Shown here piece after piece: positions 33,534 through 43,453 of a stretch of 64,000 nucleotides of DNA. The notes beneath the pieces are model-generated. The model did no database searches, was not told the DNA's origin, and saw only the letters and a program-made list of their open reading frames with translations. The position numbers and the translations under genes are program-made. This stretch comes from Betaproteobacteria bacterium (GTDB taxonomy: Bacteria > Pseudomonadota > Gammaproteobacteria > Burkholderiales > SG8-39): assembly GCA_005881575.1 (NCBI GenBank), contig VBCA01000008.1, forward strand, positions 1 to 64,000, read 5' to 3'. Each line of letters begins with the position of its first letter. Position 1 is the stretch's first letter.

Positions 33534-34054
33534 CGGTTGTTCCTGAAGGCCGCCTGCACGCCGAACTGGATCGGGCGCGAGGGATCTTCGACCTGGACGT
33601 GGTGATTGACCAGATGTACTCCGGAAAGGACCCGGGTCTCGCCGAGTCGGCGAATGTACCTGAGCATGGCCTCCCGGTTTCTCGCCTCCGCCGTCAGGCG
33701 CAGGTTGCGCTGCTGCGTTTCCGGCTGCAGCTGCAGCACGGTCACCTCGCCGGTCGAGGCCGCCTCCACCGCCTCGATCATCTGCGCCCACGGAATGCTG
33801 AGCTGCCGCACCGCCGCGTCGATGATCTTCGCTTCCTCGTCGAGCCGTTCCTTGGACAGCGCGCGCGGCGGCCGCCGGTTGGCGCTGAGCAGGCCCTGCG
33901 CCGCATCGACTGCGGCGAGCTCGTTCAGGGCGTTGCGATAGCGTAGAACCATGTCGCCCGAGAGCGCGAGCGCGAGGATCAGCACCGACACGCCTATCCA
34001 CTCCGGACGGCGCGGGGCGGCGACGTAATCGAGCTCGATTCGATGCGGGCTCAT
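33530..34054 (-). CDS. PilN-like assembly protein
   Basis: The 174-residue protein has a short N-terminus, one transmembrane helix (WIGVSVLILALALSGDMVL) and a periplasmic ferredoxin-like part (IEAVEAASTGEVTVLQLQPETQQRNLRLTAEARNREAMLRYIRRLGE). This is the PilN/GspL periplasmic layout. It overlaps the PilM-like stop by four bases (ATGA). Together with the PilM-like protein it corresponds to a split GspL. Confidence 0.75.
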   Translation of the reverse strand: MSPHRIELDYVAAPRRPEWIGVSVLILALALSGDMVLRYRNALNELAAVDAAQGLLSANRRPPRALSKERLDEEAKIIDAAVRQLSIPWAQMIEAVEAASTGEVTVLQLQPETQQRNLRLTAEARNREAMLRYIRRLGETRVLSGVHLVNHHVQVEDPSRPIQFGVQAAFRNNR

Positions 34055-34884
34055 AGTGCGCAGAGCGCCATGGCGAACGGCTCCGACTCCGCGGGAGCGA
34101 GGCCCTCCGCCGGGGCGAGCGCAAGACTCCTGAAGGTCCACCCCTTTCCTTCGACCGAGAGCGAATTCCCGTTCCGGGGCGCGTGGACGTAGACGCCTTC
34201 GGACGACTCGGCACCGCCGACCCGATGCCGCTCGCGATCGAGCAGCCCGGCCCATTGGCCCGGCTCGTCGAAGTTTCCCCGGGTGTTGCGCACGGCCGAC
34301 CACCGCCCGCCTTCGAGGCGGGCGAGGCAGGCGCGCTGCGGCTCGACGAGCAGAAACCACACCCGCTCACCCTTGATGTCCTTGCGCCACCGGTTGAAGG
34401 CCGACATCAGATAGGGCTGGACCGACACGAGCCTCGCCCTGGCGGTCGTGGGAAACGCGGCGCGCACGGCCTGCACGAGTGACGAGTCGATTGCGCTCGC
34501 GATCCGCGCCGAGCCGCTCGGGGTCGGGTTCAGCCGCAGGTCCCAGTCCTTGCTTCGCTCGCCGTGGACCTTGGCAAAACAGTACCGGACGAAAGCGGCC
34601 TCTTCCTCGGCGTTTCCCAGGCCCTCGCTCCAGGGAACGAGGATAAAGCGCGCGAAGTGGTTGGAGAGCACGACGGTCACCGCCGCATTCGCGTCTCTGG
34701 TTTCTGAGGCGAGTTCTCCCAGGGCCGCCGCGGCACCCTGCCAGGGCGCCGTGCCGAGAGCCGGGTCGCACGCGATCGTGAGCTTTTCGCTCACGCGGGG
34801 CCGAGCCCCGCCCGAAACCCGCAGGAGCGCAAGCGAGTCGGGGGCGAGCGCGATCAGGATACGGTCGCTAGATAAACGTAACAC
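34051..34884 (-). CDS. PilM/GspL-cytoplasmic-like protein
   Basis: The 277-residue protein is predicted soluble and resembles the actin-like cytoplasmic part of GspL or MshI/PilM (SSDRILIALAPDSLALLRVSGG, then LSNHFARFILVPWSEGLGNAEEEAAFVRYCFAKVHG). It should link the ATPase to the inner-membrane platform. The GTG at 34884 was chosen because ggaagag lies six bases upstream; a GTG at 34911 is possible. It overlaps the end of the ATPase gene. Confidence 0.72.
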   Translation of the reverse strand: MLRLSSDRILIALAPDSLALLRVSGGARPRVSEKLTIACDPALGTAPWQGAAAALGELASETRDANAAVTVVLSNHFARFILVPWSEGLGNAEEEAAFVRYCFAKVHGERSKDWDLRLNPTPSGSARIASAIDSSLVQAVRAAFPTTARARLVSVQPYLMSAFNRWRKDIKGERVWFLLVEPQRACLARLEGGRWSAVRNTRGNFDEPGQWAGLLDRERHRVGGAESSEGVYVHAPRNGNSLSVEGKGWTFRSLALAPAEGLAPAESEPFAMALCAL

Positions 34885-36550
34885 GGTTGATCTCTTCCAA
34901 GGTGGATTCACCGTTCTTCACGGCCGCGAGCGCGGCATCGCGCAGGAAGCGGGTGCCGCTTGTCCGGGCGGCTTCCTTCAACTGGCGCACCGGGGCACGC
35001 GCGGTGATCAGCTCGCGCAGCTCGTCGTTGAGGATCATCAGTTCGGCGATCGCCTTGCGTCCCTTGTAGCCGGAGCCGCGGCATTCGCGGCAGCCGCGCC
35101 CGGTGCGGAAGCGGAACGAGGCCGCCTGCGCTTCGGTGAGGCCGGACTCCTTGAGCAGGGCCGCGTCGGGCCGACTGTCCTCGCCACAGTGCGGGCAGAC
35201 GAGCCGCACCAGCCGCTGCGCCAGGATCGCGTTCAGTGCGGAGACGAAGCTGAACAGATCGACGTTCATGTGCATGAAGCGGCCGATCACGTCGAATACA
35301 TTGTTCGCGTGGACGGTGGTGAAAACCAGGTGCCCCGTGAGCGCGGATTGCACGGCGATGTTGGCCGTCTCCGGGTCGCGTATCTCGCCCACCATGATCT
35401 TGTCGGGATCGTGCCGCAGGATGGAGCGCAGCCCCCGCGCGAAGGTGAGCCCCTTTTTCTCGTTGACCGGGATCTGCAGGACGCCCGCGAGCTGGTATTC
35501 CACCGGGTCCTCGATCGTGACGATCTTGTCCTGGCCGTTGTTGATCTCCGTGATAGCGGCGTAGAGCGTGGTGGTCTTGCCGCTGCCGGTGGGCCCGGTG
35601 ACGAGCAGCATCCCGTAGGGCTCGTGCGACAGGCGCCGCAGCGCCCGGATGTCGTCCGTCTCGAACCCGAGGCTGTCCAGCGAGAGCTGCTGCTTGGTGC
35701 TCTCGTAGAGCGACTGCTTGTCGAGGACCCGCAGCACCGCATCCTCGCCGTAGATGTTGGGCATGATCGAGACGCGGAAATCGACCGCGCGCCCGCGGTC
35801 GAGCGCCTTGAAGCGTCCGTCCTGGGGAACGCGCCGCTCGGTGATGTCGAGCTCGGCGAGAACCTTCACGCGGGAGATGGCCTGCTCGGCCTGCTTGGCG
35901 TCCTGGATGAACTTGATCTGCGAGAGGATGCCGTCGATGCGGAACTTGATCACCAGCCCCGCGGCGATCGTTTCCATGTGAATGTCGCTCGCGCCTATCA
36001 TCAACGCGTCGCGCAGGGTCGAGCGCACCAGCCGCACGACCTCGCTCGACTCCTCGCTGATCGCCTTGAGCGAGAGATCCTCGATGCCACGCGTCTCTTC
36101 GCTCACGATGGTCGCTCCCGCGCGCACCGCGTCGAGCGCGCGCAGGGTCTCCTCGTGACTTGCGAGAAACGCCACCAGATCGCCGCGGTGCACCAGGCGC
36201 CAGGAGAACTCCTGGGGAATGCGTTCCTCCGCCCAGGCCTGCTGCTCTCCGGAGAAGGGGTCGTCGGTCACGAGCCACAGCGCACCGGACTCGCCGCGCA
36301 CGAGAGCGCAGCCGCGCTGGGAGCCTTCGCTGAAGGGCAGCACGTCGAAGGCGGGCGCCGCGCCGCGCAGCTCCTCCATGCGCATGACCTGCATCTTGAG
36401 CGTCGCGCCGAGCCGCGCTACGAACGCGTCCGGGTCCAGGCCGAGCTTCGCCTCGAGGACTTCGACGAGCCGCCGTCGCGTGGCGGTCGCCGCGGAGCGG
36501 GCCTCCTCGATTTCGAGCGAGCTGATCTGCTTCGCCTCGGCGAGACTCAC
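34868..36550 (-). CDS. gspE: Type II secretion/type IV pilus assembly ATPase, GspE-like
   Basis: The 560-residue protein has an N-terminal domain, then Walker A GPTGSGKTT (319-327), Asp box DKIVTIEDPVEYQ, Walker B DKIMVGEIRDPETA, His box TGHLVFTTVHANN, and a zinc-type tetracysteine motif (CPHC then CREC). It is the hexameric motor that drives pseudopilus assembly. It starts at a GTG overlapping the gspF stop (GTGA). The intact Cys block argues for a GspE/PilB-type extension motor rather than PilT. Confidence 0.93.
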   Translation of the reverse strand: MSLAEAKQISSLEIEEARSAATATRRRLVEVLEAKLGLDPDAFVARLGATLKMQVMRMEELRGAAPAFDVLPFSEGSQRGCALVRGESGALWLVTDDPFSGEQQAWAEERIPQEFSWRLVHRGDLVAFLASHEETLRALDAVRAGATIVSEETRGIEDLSLKAISEESSEVVRLVRSTLRDALMIGASDIHMETIAAGLVIKFRIDGILSQIKFIQDAKQAEQAISRVKVLAELDITERRVPQDGRFKALDRGRAVDFRVSIMPNIYGEDAVLRVLDKQSLYESTKQQLSLDSLGFETDDIRALRRLSHEPYGMLLVTGPTGSGKTTTLYAAITEINNGQDKIVTIEDPVEYQLAGVLQIPVNEKKGLTFARGLRSILRHDPDKIMVGEIRDPETANIAVQSALTGHLVFTTVHANNVFDVIGRFMHMNVDLFSFVSALNAILAQRLVRLVCPHCGEDSRPDAALLKESGLTEAQAASFRFRTGRGCRECRGSGYKGRKAIAELMILNDELRELITARAPVRQLKEAARTSGTRFLRDAALAAVKNGESTLEEINRVTFI

Positions 36551-37737
36551 TTCAGGCTCCCGGCAAGCTCGAAGATCGGCATGTACATGAGAACGACGAT
36601 CGCGCCGATCACCAGGCCGATCGCCGCCATCAGGAGGGGTTCGAACAGCCGCGCGAACCAGTCGACCCAGCGCGAGATTTCTTCGTCGTGAAATGCGGCG
36701 ATCTGCTCCATCATCTCGCCCATGTTGCCGCTTTTCTCGCCGACCGCCAGCATTCGCACGGCGATGATCGTGGTGAGGTCGTTGGCTTCCATCGCTTCGG
36801 AGACGGGACGGCCTTCGTTGACCGCCCGGCTCGCCATCGCTAGTCGCGCGCGCAACAAAGGATGCAGCAGCTCCGCGCCCATGCGGAGCGCGGTCGGGAG
36901 CGGCGTCCCGCCCTTGAGGAGCATCCCGATGGTGCGGTAGAAACGCGCAAGCTGGTACAGCTTGAGGCGCTCGCCGATCGCGGGTAGTTTCCACAGCAGG
37001 TTCCCGATCCGGGCCTTGACTTGAGCGTTCCGCAGCGCGTACGCCGTCGCGATCACGAGGCCGGCAAGGATGCCCATCACCAGAGCCCCGTGGCCCTCCA
37101 CCAGCTGGCCCCACGAGAGCAGGAGCTTCGAGAAGATCGGGAGATCGACGTTGCGCTCCTCGTAGATGCGGCTGAAGCGCGGCACGACGTAGAGCAGCAG
37201 GAACAGGCTCACCAAGCCCCCCACGCCGATGAGGAGCGCGGGATAGATGGCCGCGTTGACCAGACGTTTGCGGATCGCTTCGAGCTGGTTCTGGTAGGCG
37301 ACGTAGCGCCCGAGCGCCGGAGCGAGGTCGCTCGTCTTTTCGCTCGCCTGCACCGTGGAGACGTAAAGAGGCGGAAAGGCCAGGGGAAACTGCTGGAGCG
37401 CTGAAGAGAGGGAATTTCCCTCGCGCAGGATCGAGGCTACGCTCGCGAGCAAGGCGCGGAATTCACCGCGGCGCTCGCGCTCGCCGAGCGTTTCGATGGA
37501 TTCGACCAGGGGAAGTCCCGCCTTGAGCAGGACGAGCAACTCCTGGCTGAACAGCACGAGCGGGAAGCGCGCCTGTCCACCGCGCCAGGGCGCGGCGAAG
37601 CCGGCGCGGGCACGCACCCCGAGCACGGTGTAGCCGCGGCTCTCGGCCTGCCGGATCGCGCTCGCCTGGTCGAGTCCGTGCAGGGCCAGCGACTCGACCC
37701 GTCCATCCGGGCTGACCGCCTTGAGCTCGAAGCGCAT
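36547..37737 (-). CDS. gspF: Inner-membrane platform protein, GspF-like
   Basis: The 396-residue protein has the GspF two-domain repeat. The first domain includes LVLFSQELLVLLKAGLPLVESIETL, and the second RFYRTIGMLLKGGTPLPTALRMG. Three transmembrane helices are visible (LLIGVGGLVSLFLLLYVVP, ALVMGILAGLVIATAYAL, and PLLMAAIGLVIGAIVVLMYMPIF near the end). It anchors the ATPase to the growing pseudopilus. It lies between gspG and gspE. Confidence 0.93.
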   Translation of the reverse strand: MRFELKAVSPDGRVESLALHGLDQASAIRQAESRGYTVLGVRARAGFAAPWRGGQARFPLVLFSQELLVLLKAGLPLVESIETLGERERRGEFRALLASVASILREGNSLSSALQQFPLAFPPLYVSTVQASEKTSDLAPALGRYVAYQNQLEAIRKRLVNAAIYPALLIGVGGLVSLFLLLYVVPRFSRIYEERNVDLPIFSKLLLSWGQLVEGHGALVMGILAGLVIATAYALRNAQVKARIGNLLWKLPAIGERLKLYQLARFYRTIGMLLKGGTPLPTALRMGAELLHPLLRARLAMASRAVNEGRPVSEAMEANDLTTIIAVRMLAVGEKSGNMGEMMEQIAAFHDEEISRWVDWFARLFEPLLMAAIGLVIGAIVVLMYMPIFELAGSLK

Positions 37738-37751
37738 CGTCCGGTGCCGCT

Positions 37752-38174
37752 CTAGTGGTTGGTGATGTCGGCGTTTTCGCCGGTTCCCCCCGGCTGGCCG
37801 TCCTTGCCGAAGGAGAGGATGTCGTAGTCGCTGCGCTCGCCGGGTTGTTTGTACACGTAGGCCTTACCCCAGGGATCGAGCGGCACGTCTTTGCGCAGGT
37901 ACGGGCCGTTCCACTTAGGCTCGTTCGCCGGGCGGTTGACAAGCGCCGCGAGTCCCAGCTCCGTCGACGGATAGCGGCCCGTGTCCAGACGGTACTGGTC
38001 GAGCGCCTTTTCGAGCGCGTCTATCTGGGCCTTGGCCGTGGTGACTTCCGACTTTCCGACCTGGCCGAAATAGCGCGGCGCGACGTATCCGACCAGGAGC
38101 CCGATGATGACGACGACCACCAGCAACTCCAACAGGGTGAAGCCACGAGGGCGCGAGGAAGCGGCCGAATTCAT
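37752..38174 (-). CDS. gspG: Major pseudopilin GspG
   Basis: The 140-residue protein has the leader MNSAASSRPRG, then FTLLELLVVVVIIGLLVGYVAPRYF with Glu5, then the GspG signature region: LDQYRLDTGRYPSTELGLAALV, WNGPYLRKDVPLDPWGKAYVY, and YDILSFGKDGQPGGTGENADI, the calcium-binding loop. The start at 38174 was preferred over a GTG at 38186. It is the first gene of the operon that runs to 29606. No gspC, gspN or prepilin peptidase is in the window. Confidence 0.92.
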   Translation of the reverse strand: MNSAASSRPRGFTLLELLVVVVIIGLLVGYVAPRYFGQVGKSEVTTAKAQIDALEKALDQYRLDTGRYPSTELGLAALVNRPANEPKWNGPYLRKDVPLDPWGKAYVYKQPGERSDYDILSFGKDGQPGGTGENADITNH

Positions 38175-38365
38175 AGGGTGAACCACCGGGGTCAGGATCG
38201 CGTATGGACGTTGCAGCTTACTCTACCTAGTGAATGTTATATCGCAAGCTGGGGCCGCGCGGGGTACAGCTTGAGGACGGGAATGGAGATTTTACATATG
38301 AAAACAGCGAGGTGAGCGCGCACCGGGCGGCCCTACGGCACCCGGCCCCCGCGCCTGCAAGCTTC

Positions 38366-39970
38366 CTATTGCTGCCCTGCGGGAAGGAGGGACGCGACGA
38401 CGTTTTGCTTCGGCTGAGCGGCCGAGATCTTGACCGGATTGACGGGTTTGCGCGCCTTCGCGCGCGCGCGATAGATGATGAGCCTCTGGCCGGTAGTGAG
38501 GACACCGACGTGGTTCCAACGGAGCAGGCTGTCGGTGCTGACGCGGTAGCGCCGCGAAATTCCGTAGAGCGTTTCGCCTTTCCTCACGACGTGCACCAAT
38601 CCGCCTCTGCGCGGCGCGCTATGGACCGGAGGTCGGAATACCGCAGGCAGCGGCTGCGCGCCGACACCTGACCCCTTGAGGGGCAGCAGCAGCTGAAAGC
38701 CCGGGCCGACTCTCGTACGCGAGGTGATGCCGTTCGCGAGCTTGAGCTTGGAGAGCGCGATGGCGTGCTTGGCAGCGAGCCGGTCGAGGCTGTCGCCCCC
38801 CTTCATCGTGTACGGCTGCCAGGAGGTGAGCGGCTGGTCGTACGCGTCGATGTTCCTCTGGAACGCGTCCACGCGGTCCGCGGGCAGCACCAGCGTCTGC
38901 GTGTGCGGGCCCGAGATCATGGGGCGATTGAGGGCGGGGTTGAGCGCGATCAACTCGTCCACCGACATCTCCGCGAACGTCGCCGCAAGGCGGATATCGA
39001 TGGCGCTGGGCGTGGGAACGGTCACGAAGTAGGGCTCGTTCGGGATCGGCTCGAAGCTCGCGCCGAAAGCCTCCGGATTCAAGATGATGTTTTTCAGCGC
39101 CTGGAGCTTGGGCACGTAGCCGCGCGTCTCGGGCGGCATCTTGAGGCTGAGATAATCGGTCGGCAGGCCCCTCGCGCGGTTTCGTTCGATCGCACGCGCC
39201 ACGCCGTTTTCACCGTAGTTGTAGGAGGCGAGGGCCAAGTGCCAGTCACCGTGCAGTTCGTACAGCGCTTGCAGATAGTCGAGCGCGGCATTGGTGGAGG
39301 CGATCACGTCGCGGCGCGAGTCCGCCCACCAGTTCTGGCTCAGCTTGAAAGTCTTGCCGGTCGAGGGAATGAATTGCCACAAGCCCGAGGCGTGCGAGCG
39401 CGAATACGCCATGGGATTGAACGCGCTCTCGACCATGGGCAACAGCGCGATCTCGGTAGGCATGCCGCGCTTTTCCACCTCCTCCACGATGTAGTAGAGA
39501 TAGAGCTTGCTGCGCTCGATCATGCGCTTCAGATATTCGGGCTGGCTCGCATACCACCGTTCGCGAACGCCGACGAGCGGGCTCTCCAAGTCGGCCATCG
39601 CGAAACCCTTGCGGATGCGGTCCCACAGATCGTCCGCGGGGCGGGCCAAGTCGATTGAGTGCGCAGGCTCAGGCTCCTTGGTCTCCTGCGGCGTCACCAC
39701 CGGCGGCACGGGGACAACGGGTGTCGGCCTGGCCGCGGGGAGCAGCGCGACCGGGGCCGGAGCAGGCGCGGCCGCGGACGCAGCGACAGCGGCCGGGGCG
39801 GGGGCGGAGACGGCGGGCGCCGCAGCCGGAGATGTCTCTTCGTTACGGGCCGAGCCGGGATCGGAATTCCAAGGGATCTGCGAGCATGCGGCAGCCGACA
39901 CGCACATTGCCGCCGCCGCCAGGAGCTTGCTCAAGTTCTCGGTCAATGGCTCAACCTTTTTCATTTGCAA
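38366..39970 (-). CDS. mltD: Membrane-bound lytic transglycosylase D with LysM domains
   Basis: The 534-residue protein has a lipoprotein signal (AAMCVSAAAC), then an Ala/Pro-rich linker (about 45-100). The SLT family 1E catalytic domain follows, with MVESAFNPMAYSRSHASGLWQFIPSTG (catalytic Glu in VESAF) and LALASYNYGENGV. Two LysM-like peptidoglycan-binding segments end the protein, the last being HVVRKGETLYGISRRYRVSTDSLLRWN. It cuts glycan strands from the outer-membrane side. It lies upstream of the secretion operon, and could open the wall for it, though mltD is normally a housekeeping gene. Confidence 0.93.
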   Translation of the reverse strand: MQMKKVEPLTENLSKLLAAAAMCVSAAACSQIPWNSDPGSARNEETSPAAAPAVSAPAPAAVAASAAAPAPAPVALLPAARPTPVVPVPPVVTPQETKEPEPAHSIDLARPADDLWDRIRKGFAMADLESPLVGVRERWYASQPEYLKRMIERSKLYLYYIVEEVEKRGMPTEIALLPMVESAFNPMAYSRSHASGLWQFIPSTGKTFKLSQNWWADSRRDVIASTNAALDYLQALYELHGDWHLALASYNYGENGVARAIERNRARGLPTDYLSLKMPPETRGYVPKLQALKNIILNPEAFGASFEPIPNEPYFVTVPTPSAIDIRLAATFAEMSVDELIALNPALNRPMISGPHTQTLVLPADRVDAFQRNIDAYDQPLTSWQPYTMKGGDSLDRLAAKHAIALSKLKLANGITSRTRVGPGFQLLLPLKGSGVGAQPLPAVFRPPVHSAPRRGGLVHVVRKGETLYGISRRYRVSTDSLLRWNHVGVLTTGQRLIIYRARAKARKPVNPVKISAAQPKQNVVASLLPAGQQ

Positions 39971-40087
39971 AAGCCGCGATAGTACCCATGGTTCCCGCGT
40001 GGGTCAAGCAAGTTGGCGATTCAGAAGGACTTTTTCCGCTTGCCATCGTCCGAACAACGCACGAGGGCGCAAACGGTGTCAGCTTAT

Positions 40088-40864
40088 TCAGAATTGGTTC
40101 TTCCACTGCCGCAACGCGGCGAATACTCCGGCCGGATCGCTGACGCGTTTGCCCAGATACTTGTTCGCGGATTCGATGACCGCAGGCCGCATCACGCGCA
40201 GAAACGGGTTGGTGGCTTTCTCGCGGGCTATCGTCGAGGGAAGCGTCGGGAGGTTGTCGCCCCGCAGGCGCGCATCGCGAGTCTCGCGCTCGAGCAGCGC
40301 GGAATTTGCCGGCTCGACGGCCTTGGCGAAACCGATGTTCGCCAGAGTGTACTCGTGCCCGCAATATACGAGCGTGTCATCGGGCAGCGCGGCGAGCTTC
40401 TCGAGCGACGCGTACATCTGCTCGGGAGTTCCCTCGAATACGCGCCCGCACCCGCAGGCGAACAGCGTATCGCCACAGAACAGCATGTTTGAACCATAAT
40501 AAGCAATGTGCGCGCGCGTGTGCCCGGGTATGTCGAGAACTTGGAACGAAAGCCCCAGTTCCGAAAGCGCGACCTTGTCGCCGCCGCCAACGGGATGGGT
40601 GAGCGTGGTGATCGGCTCGCCGCGCGGCCCGTACACCGGAACCGCGTGAGTTTGCAGAATCTCCGCGATGCCTCCGACATGATCCTGGTGATGATGGGTG
40701 GCAAGGATCGCGACCAGCCGCAGCTTTTCGGCGGCGAGATAGTCCAACACCGGCCGGGACTCCCCCGGGTCGACTACCACCGCACAGCGCGCGTTGCGCA
40801 GCGTCCAGACATAGTTGTCCTTGAACGCGCGCAGGGGGATGACTTGAAATTCGTTTTCGGGCAT
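40088..40864 (-). CDS. gloB: Hydroxyacylglutathione hydrolase (glyoxalase II)
   Basis: The 258-residue metallo-beta-lactamase-fold protein has the metal site THHHQDHVGG, then VLDIPGHTRAHI, MLFCGDTLFACGCGRVFEG, and VYCGHEYTLANIGFA. It hydrolyses S-lactoylglutathione, completing methylglyoxal removal. It diverges from the methyltransferase gene with only 11 bases between start codons. The gloB-methyltransferase-rnhA-dnaQ order is typical of betaproteobacteria. Confidence 0.95.
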   Translation of the reverse strand: MPENEFQVIPLRAFKDNYVWTLRNARCAVVVDPGESRPVLDYLAAEKLRLVAILATHHHQDHVGGIAEILQTHAVPVYGPRGEPITTLTHPVGGGDKVALSELGLSFQVLDIPGHTRAHIAYYGSNMLFCGDTLFACGCGRVFEGTPEQMYASLEKLAALPDDTLVYCGHEYTLANIGFAKAVEPANSALLERETRDARLRGDNLPTLPSTIAREKATNPFLRVMRPAVIESANKYLGKRVSDPAGVFAALRQWKNQF

Positions 40865-40875
40865 CTTTGTCCGGC

Positions 40876-41604
40876 ATGTTAGCCGATTGGTTCGAGACTC
40901 CCAAGGGTGACTACGTGCTCGCCTGGGAACGCGGGCAATTCGACGCGGCGGTCGAGGACGTGTTCGGCTACAACGCGGTGCAGGTCGGCCTTCCGGGCCT
41001 CGACTTCCTGCGCGAGTCGCGCATCCCGCTCAAAGTCCGCGCCGGGCTCGAGCCTGGCTGCGGTCTGCGCTCCGAGCCGGTGCAGTTGCCCCTCGCGGCG
41101 CAAAGCATCGACCTGCTGGCCTTGCCGCACGTGCTGGAATTCAGCGCTCAACCCCACGCGATCCTGCGCGAGGCCGAGCGTGTGTTGATGCCCGAGGGCA
41201 GCATCGTCATTTCCGGATTCAATCCCCTGTCGCTGTGGGGTGCGGCGCGCGCGCTCCGACGGGAACGGCGACAGGTTCCCTGGTGCGGCAGGTTCATCGG
41301 TCTGCTGCGGCTCAAGGATTGGCTCGCGCTGCTTGGATTCGAGCTGACCGGCGGTCGCTTCGGCTGCTACGCCCCGCCGTTCTCCCAGCGCCGCTGGCTC
41401 GAGCGCTTTGGGTTCATGGAGAAGGCGGGCGACCGCTGGTGGCCGATTTGCGGCGGGGTCTACGTCGTTCGCGCGATCAAGCGCAACGTGGGCATGCGCC
41501 TGGTCCTCCCGGAATGGCGCGACAAACGCGCTCCCAAGAAGGCCCTGGCTCCGGTGACGCAGAGGCAAAACGGACTGCATGTCGAAAAGCGCGAGCGGCG
41601 TTAA
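40876..41604 (+). CDS. Class I SAM-dependent methyltransferase
   Basis: The 242-residue protein contains a type 11 methyltransferase core: [37 protein letters not shown] and [27 protein letters not shown]. The SAM-binding glycine motif is poorly conserved (no clear GxGxG), as is usual for this rnhA-linked family. The substrate is unknown. The ATG at 40876 was chosen; a TTG at 40867 is also in frame. The stop lies inside the start of rnhA. Confidence 0.8.
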   Translation: MLADWFETPKGDYVLAWERGQFDAAVEDVFGYNAVQVGLPGLDFLRESRIPLKVRAGLEPGCGLRSEPVQLPLAAQSIDLLALPHVLEFSAQPHAILREAERVLMPEGSIVISGFNPLSLWGAARALRRERRQVPWCGRFIGLLRLKDWLALLGFELTGGRFGCYAPPFSQRRWLERFGFMEKAGDRWWPICGGVYVVRAIKRNVGMRLVLPEWRDKRAPKKALAPVTQRQNGLHVEKRERR

Positions 41605-42043
41605 CGTCGGGCCGGTACGCATCTACACCGATGGCGCCTGCAAGGGGAATCCCGGGCCGGGAGGCTGGGGCGCCGTTCTGCAAATGGACGGCGAAGAAAA
41701 GGAGCTGTTCGGCGGTGAGCCGCAAACGACCAACAATCGCATGGAGCTCACCGCGGTCATTCGCGCGCTGGAGTTGCTGGAGCGCCCTTGCCAGATCGAG
41801 GTCTACACTGATTCGCAATACGTGCAGAAAGGCATCAGCGAGTGGCTGCTCGACTGGAAGCGCCGCGGCTGGCGGACCGCCGACAAAAAGCCGGTGAAGA
41901 ACGTCGACCTGTGGCGCGAGCTCGATCGCCTCGCCGGCCTGCACCGCATCGCGTGGCATTGGGTGAAGGGACACTCCGGACACCCGGAGAACGAGCGCGC
42001 CGACGCGCTCGCGAATCGCGGGGTGGAAGAACTATCGCACTGA
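41579..42043 (+). CDS. rnhA: Ribonuclease HI
   Basis: The 154-residue protein has all four catalytic acids of RNase [39 protein letters not shown], and ERADALAN. The basic handle region [20 protein letters not shown] is present. It removes RNA from RNA:DNA hybrids. It overlaps the methyltransferase gene by 26 bases. Its 3' end overlaps the convergent efflux lipoprotein gene by 12 bases. Confidence 0.96.
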   Translation: MSKSASGVNVGPVRIYTDGACKGNPGPGGWGAVLQMDGEEKELFGGEPQTTNNRMELTAVIRALELLERPCQIEVYTDSQYVQKGISEWLLDWKRRGWRTADKKPVKNVDLWRELDRLAGLHRIAWHWVKGHSGHPENERADALANRGVEELSH

Positions 42044-43453
42044 GTCCTCCTTCAGACTCGGCCGCTCCGCCGACCATCCTCCCCCGAGCGCTTTCATCAA
42101 ATCCACGGTCGCCGAGAGCAAGGACTGCCGGTTGCGCAGCGCGGCGAGCTCGCTCGTGTTGGCCGTGCGTTGCGCGTCCAGCACTTCCAGAAATGGAGAA
42201 TAGCCGGCTTCATAGCGCATCCGCGACAGGCGCAGTCCCCTGCGCGCCGCGGCTACGCTCCCCCGAAAGTCCTCTTCCGACGAGGCGGTCAAGCGCACCG
42301 TGACGAGCGCATCGGCGACCTCGCTAAATCCGGTTTCGACGGCCTTTTGATAGCTTGCCACGGCCTGGTGCTGGCGTGCGATCGCTGCGTCGGTGAGCGC
42401 CCGATAGCGTCCGGCATCGAACAGGGGCAGGTTCAGGCCGAAACCGACCGACCAGATCCCCGAGTTCCTGTTGTCGAGTAGGGTCGAGAGGTTCGCGCTT
42501 TCTCCCCCGGCGAATCCGGTCAGGGAGATCGTCGGAAACATCGCCGCCTTGGCGACGCCGATCTGCGCATTGGCGGACACGAGCTGCTGTTCGGCCCGCT
42601 GGATGTCCGGGCGGCGCTCGAGCAGCGCGGAGGGCAGGCCCGACGGAGGAAGAGGAGGCATCGGCAGCGTTCGCAGGTCGCCGACCGCTACCACGAGGTC
42701 GAGCCGGCCGGTGAGGGCGGCGAGCTGGTGCTCGATGAGGGCGCGCTGCCTCTGGAGGTCCTTCAACTGGGTAGCGATGTCCGCCTGCGCGCCTTCGGCC
42801 TGCGCGACTTCCAGCTCGGAGGCGACGCCGCCTTTCGCGCGTGCCCGCACGTAGGCGAGCGCCTCGTCGCGGGTGACCATGGTTTCGCGCGTGACGATGA
42901 TCTGCGCGTCGATTGAGCGCAGCGCGAAGTACGCTTGCGCCGTGAGCCCTTGAAGCGTGAGGGCGACCACATCCCTCGCATAGCGTGTGGCGAGCATCTG
43001 CGCGCGCACCGATTCGACGCCGCGGCGCAGGCGTCCCCAGAAATCCAGCTCGAACGAGGTCGAGAGCGCGAGGCGCACGTCGTTGCGCACCGCCGGAATC
43101 CCGGGAGGAGAAGGCAAGACCGTCGTGGTGCTGGAGCGGGTGCGGTTCGCGTTGCCTCCCAGATCGATCTCGGGGAGGAAGGCTGCGTTGGCCACGCGCA
43201 GATTGGCGTCGGCCTCCTCGATGCGGGCGACCGCAAGACGGATATCGGCGTTCCGTTCGAGCACCGCAGCGACGAGCTCGTCGAGTATCGGGTCGTCGTA
43301 GAGCGTCCACCAGTCGGAGCGCAGCGCGGTCGCTCCGACGTCCTGCTCGGGGTAGGCCGCTGGGAGCTCCATCGCGGGCCGCTCGTAGTCCGGCCCGACC
43401 GCGCAGCCTGCAAGCAGGAGGGCGCAGGCGAGCGGAAACTTGCGCGCGCTCAT
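42032..43453 (-). CDS. NodT-family RND efflux outer-membrane lipoprotein
   Basis: The 473-residue protein has a lipoprotein signal ([18 protein letters not shown]). It shows the TolC-like double repeat of coiled hairpins: [41 protein letters not shown] and the second copy [32 protein letters not shown]. It forms the outer-membrane channel of the tripartite pump encoded directly upstream. Its start overlaps the RND gene stop by four bases. Confidence 0.93.
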   Translation of the reverse strand: MSARKFPLACALLLAGCAVGPDYERPAMELPAAYPEQDVGATALRSDWWTLYDDPILDELVAAVLERNADIRLAVARIEEADANLRVANAAFLPEIDLGGNANRTRSSTTTVLPSPPGIPAVRNDVRLALSTSFELDFWGRLRRGVESVRAQMLATRYARDVVALTLQGLTAQAYFALRSIDAQIIVTRETMVTRDEALAYVRARAKGGVASELEVAQAEGAQADIATQLKDLQRQRALIEHQLAALTGRLDLVVAVGDLRTLPMPPLPPSGLPSALLERRPDIQRAEQQLVSANAQIGVAKAAMFPTISLTGFAGGESANLSTLLDNRNSGIWSVGFGLNLPLFDAGRYRALTDAAIARQHQAVASYQKAVETGFSEVADALVTVRLTASSEEDFRGSVAAARRGLRLSRMRYEAGYSPFLEVLDAQRTANTSELAALRNRQSLLSATVDLMKALGGGWSAERPSLKEDSVR

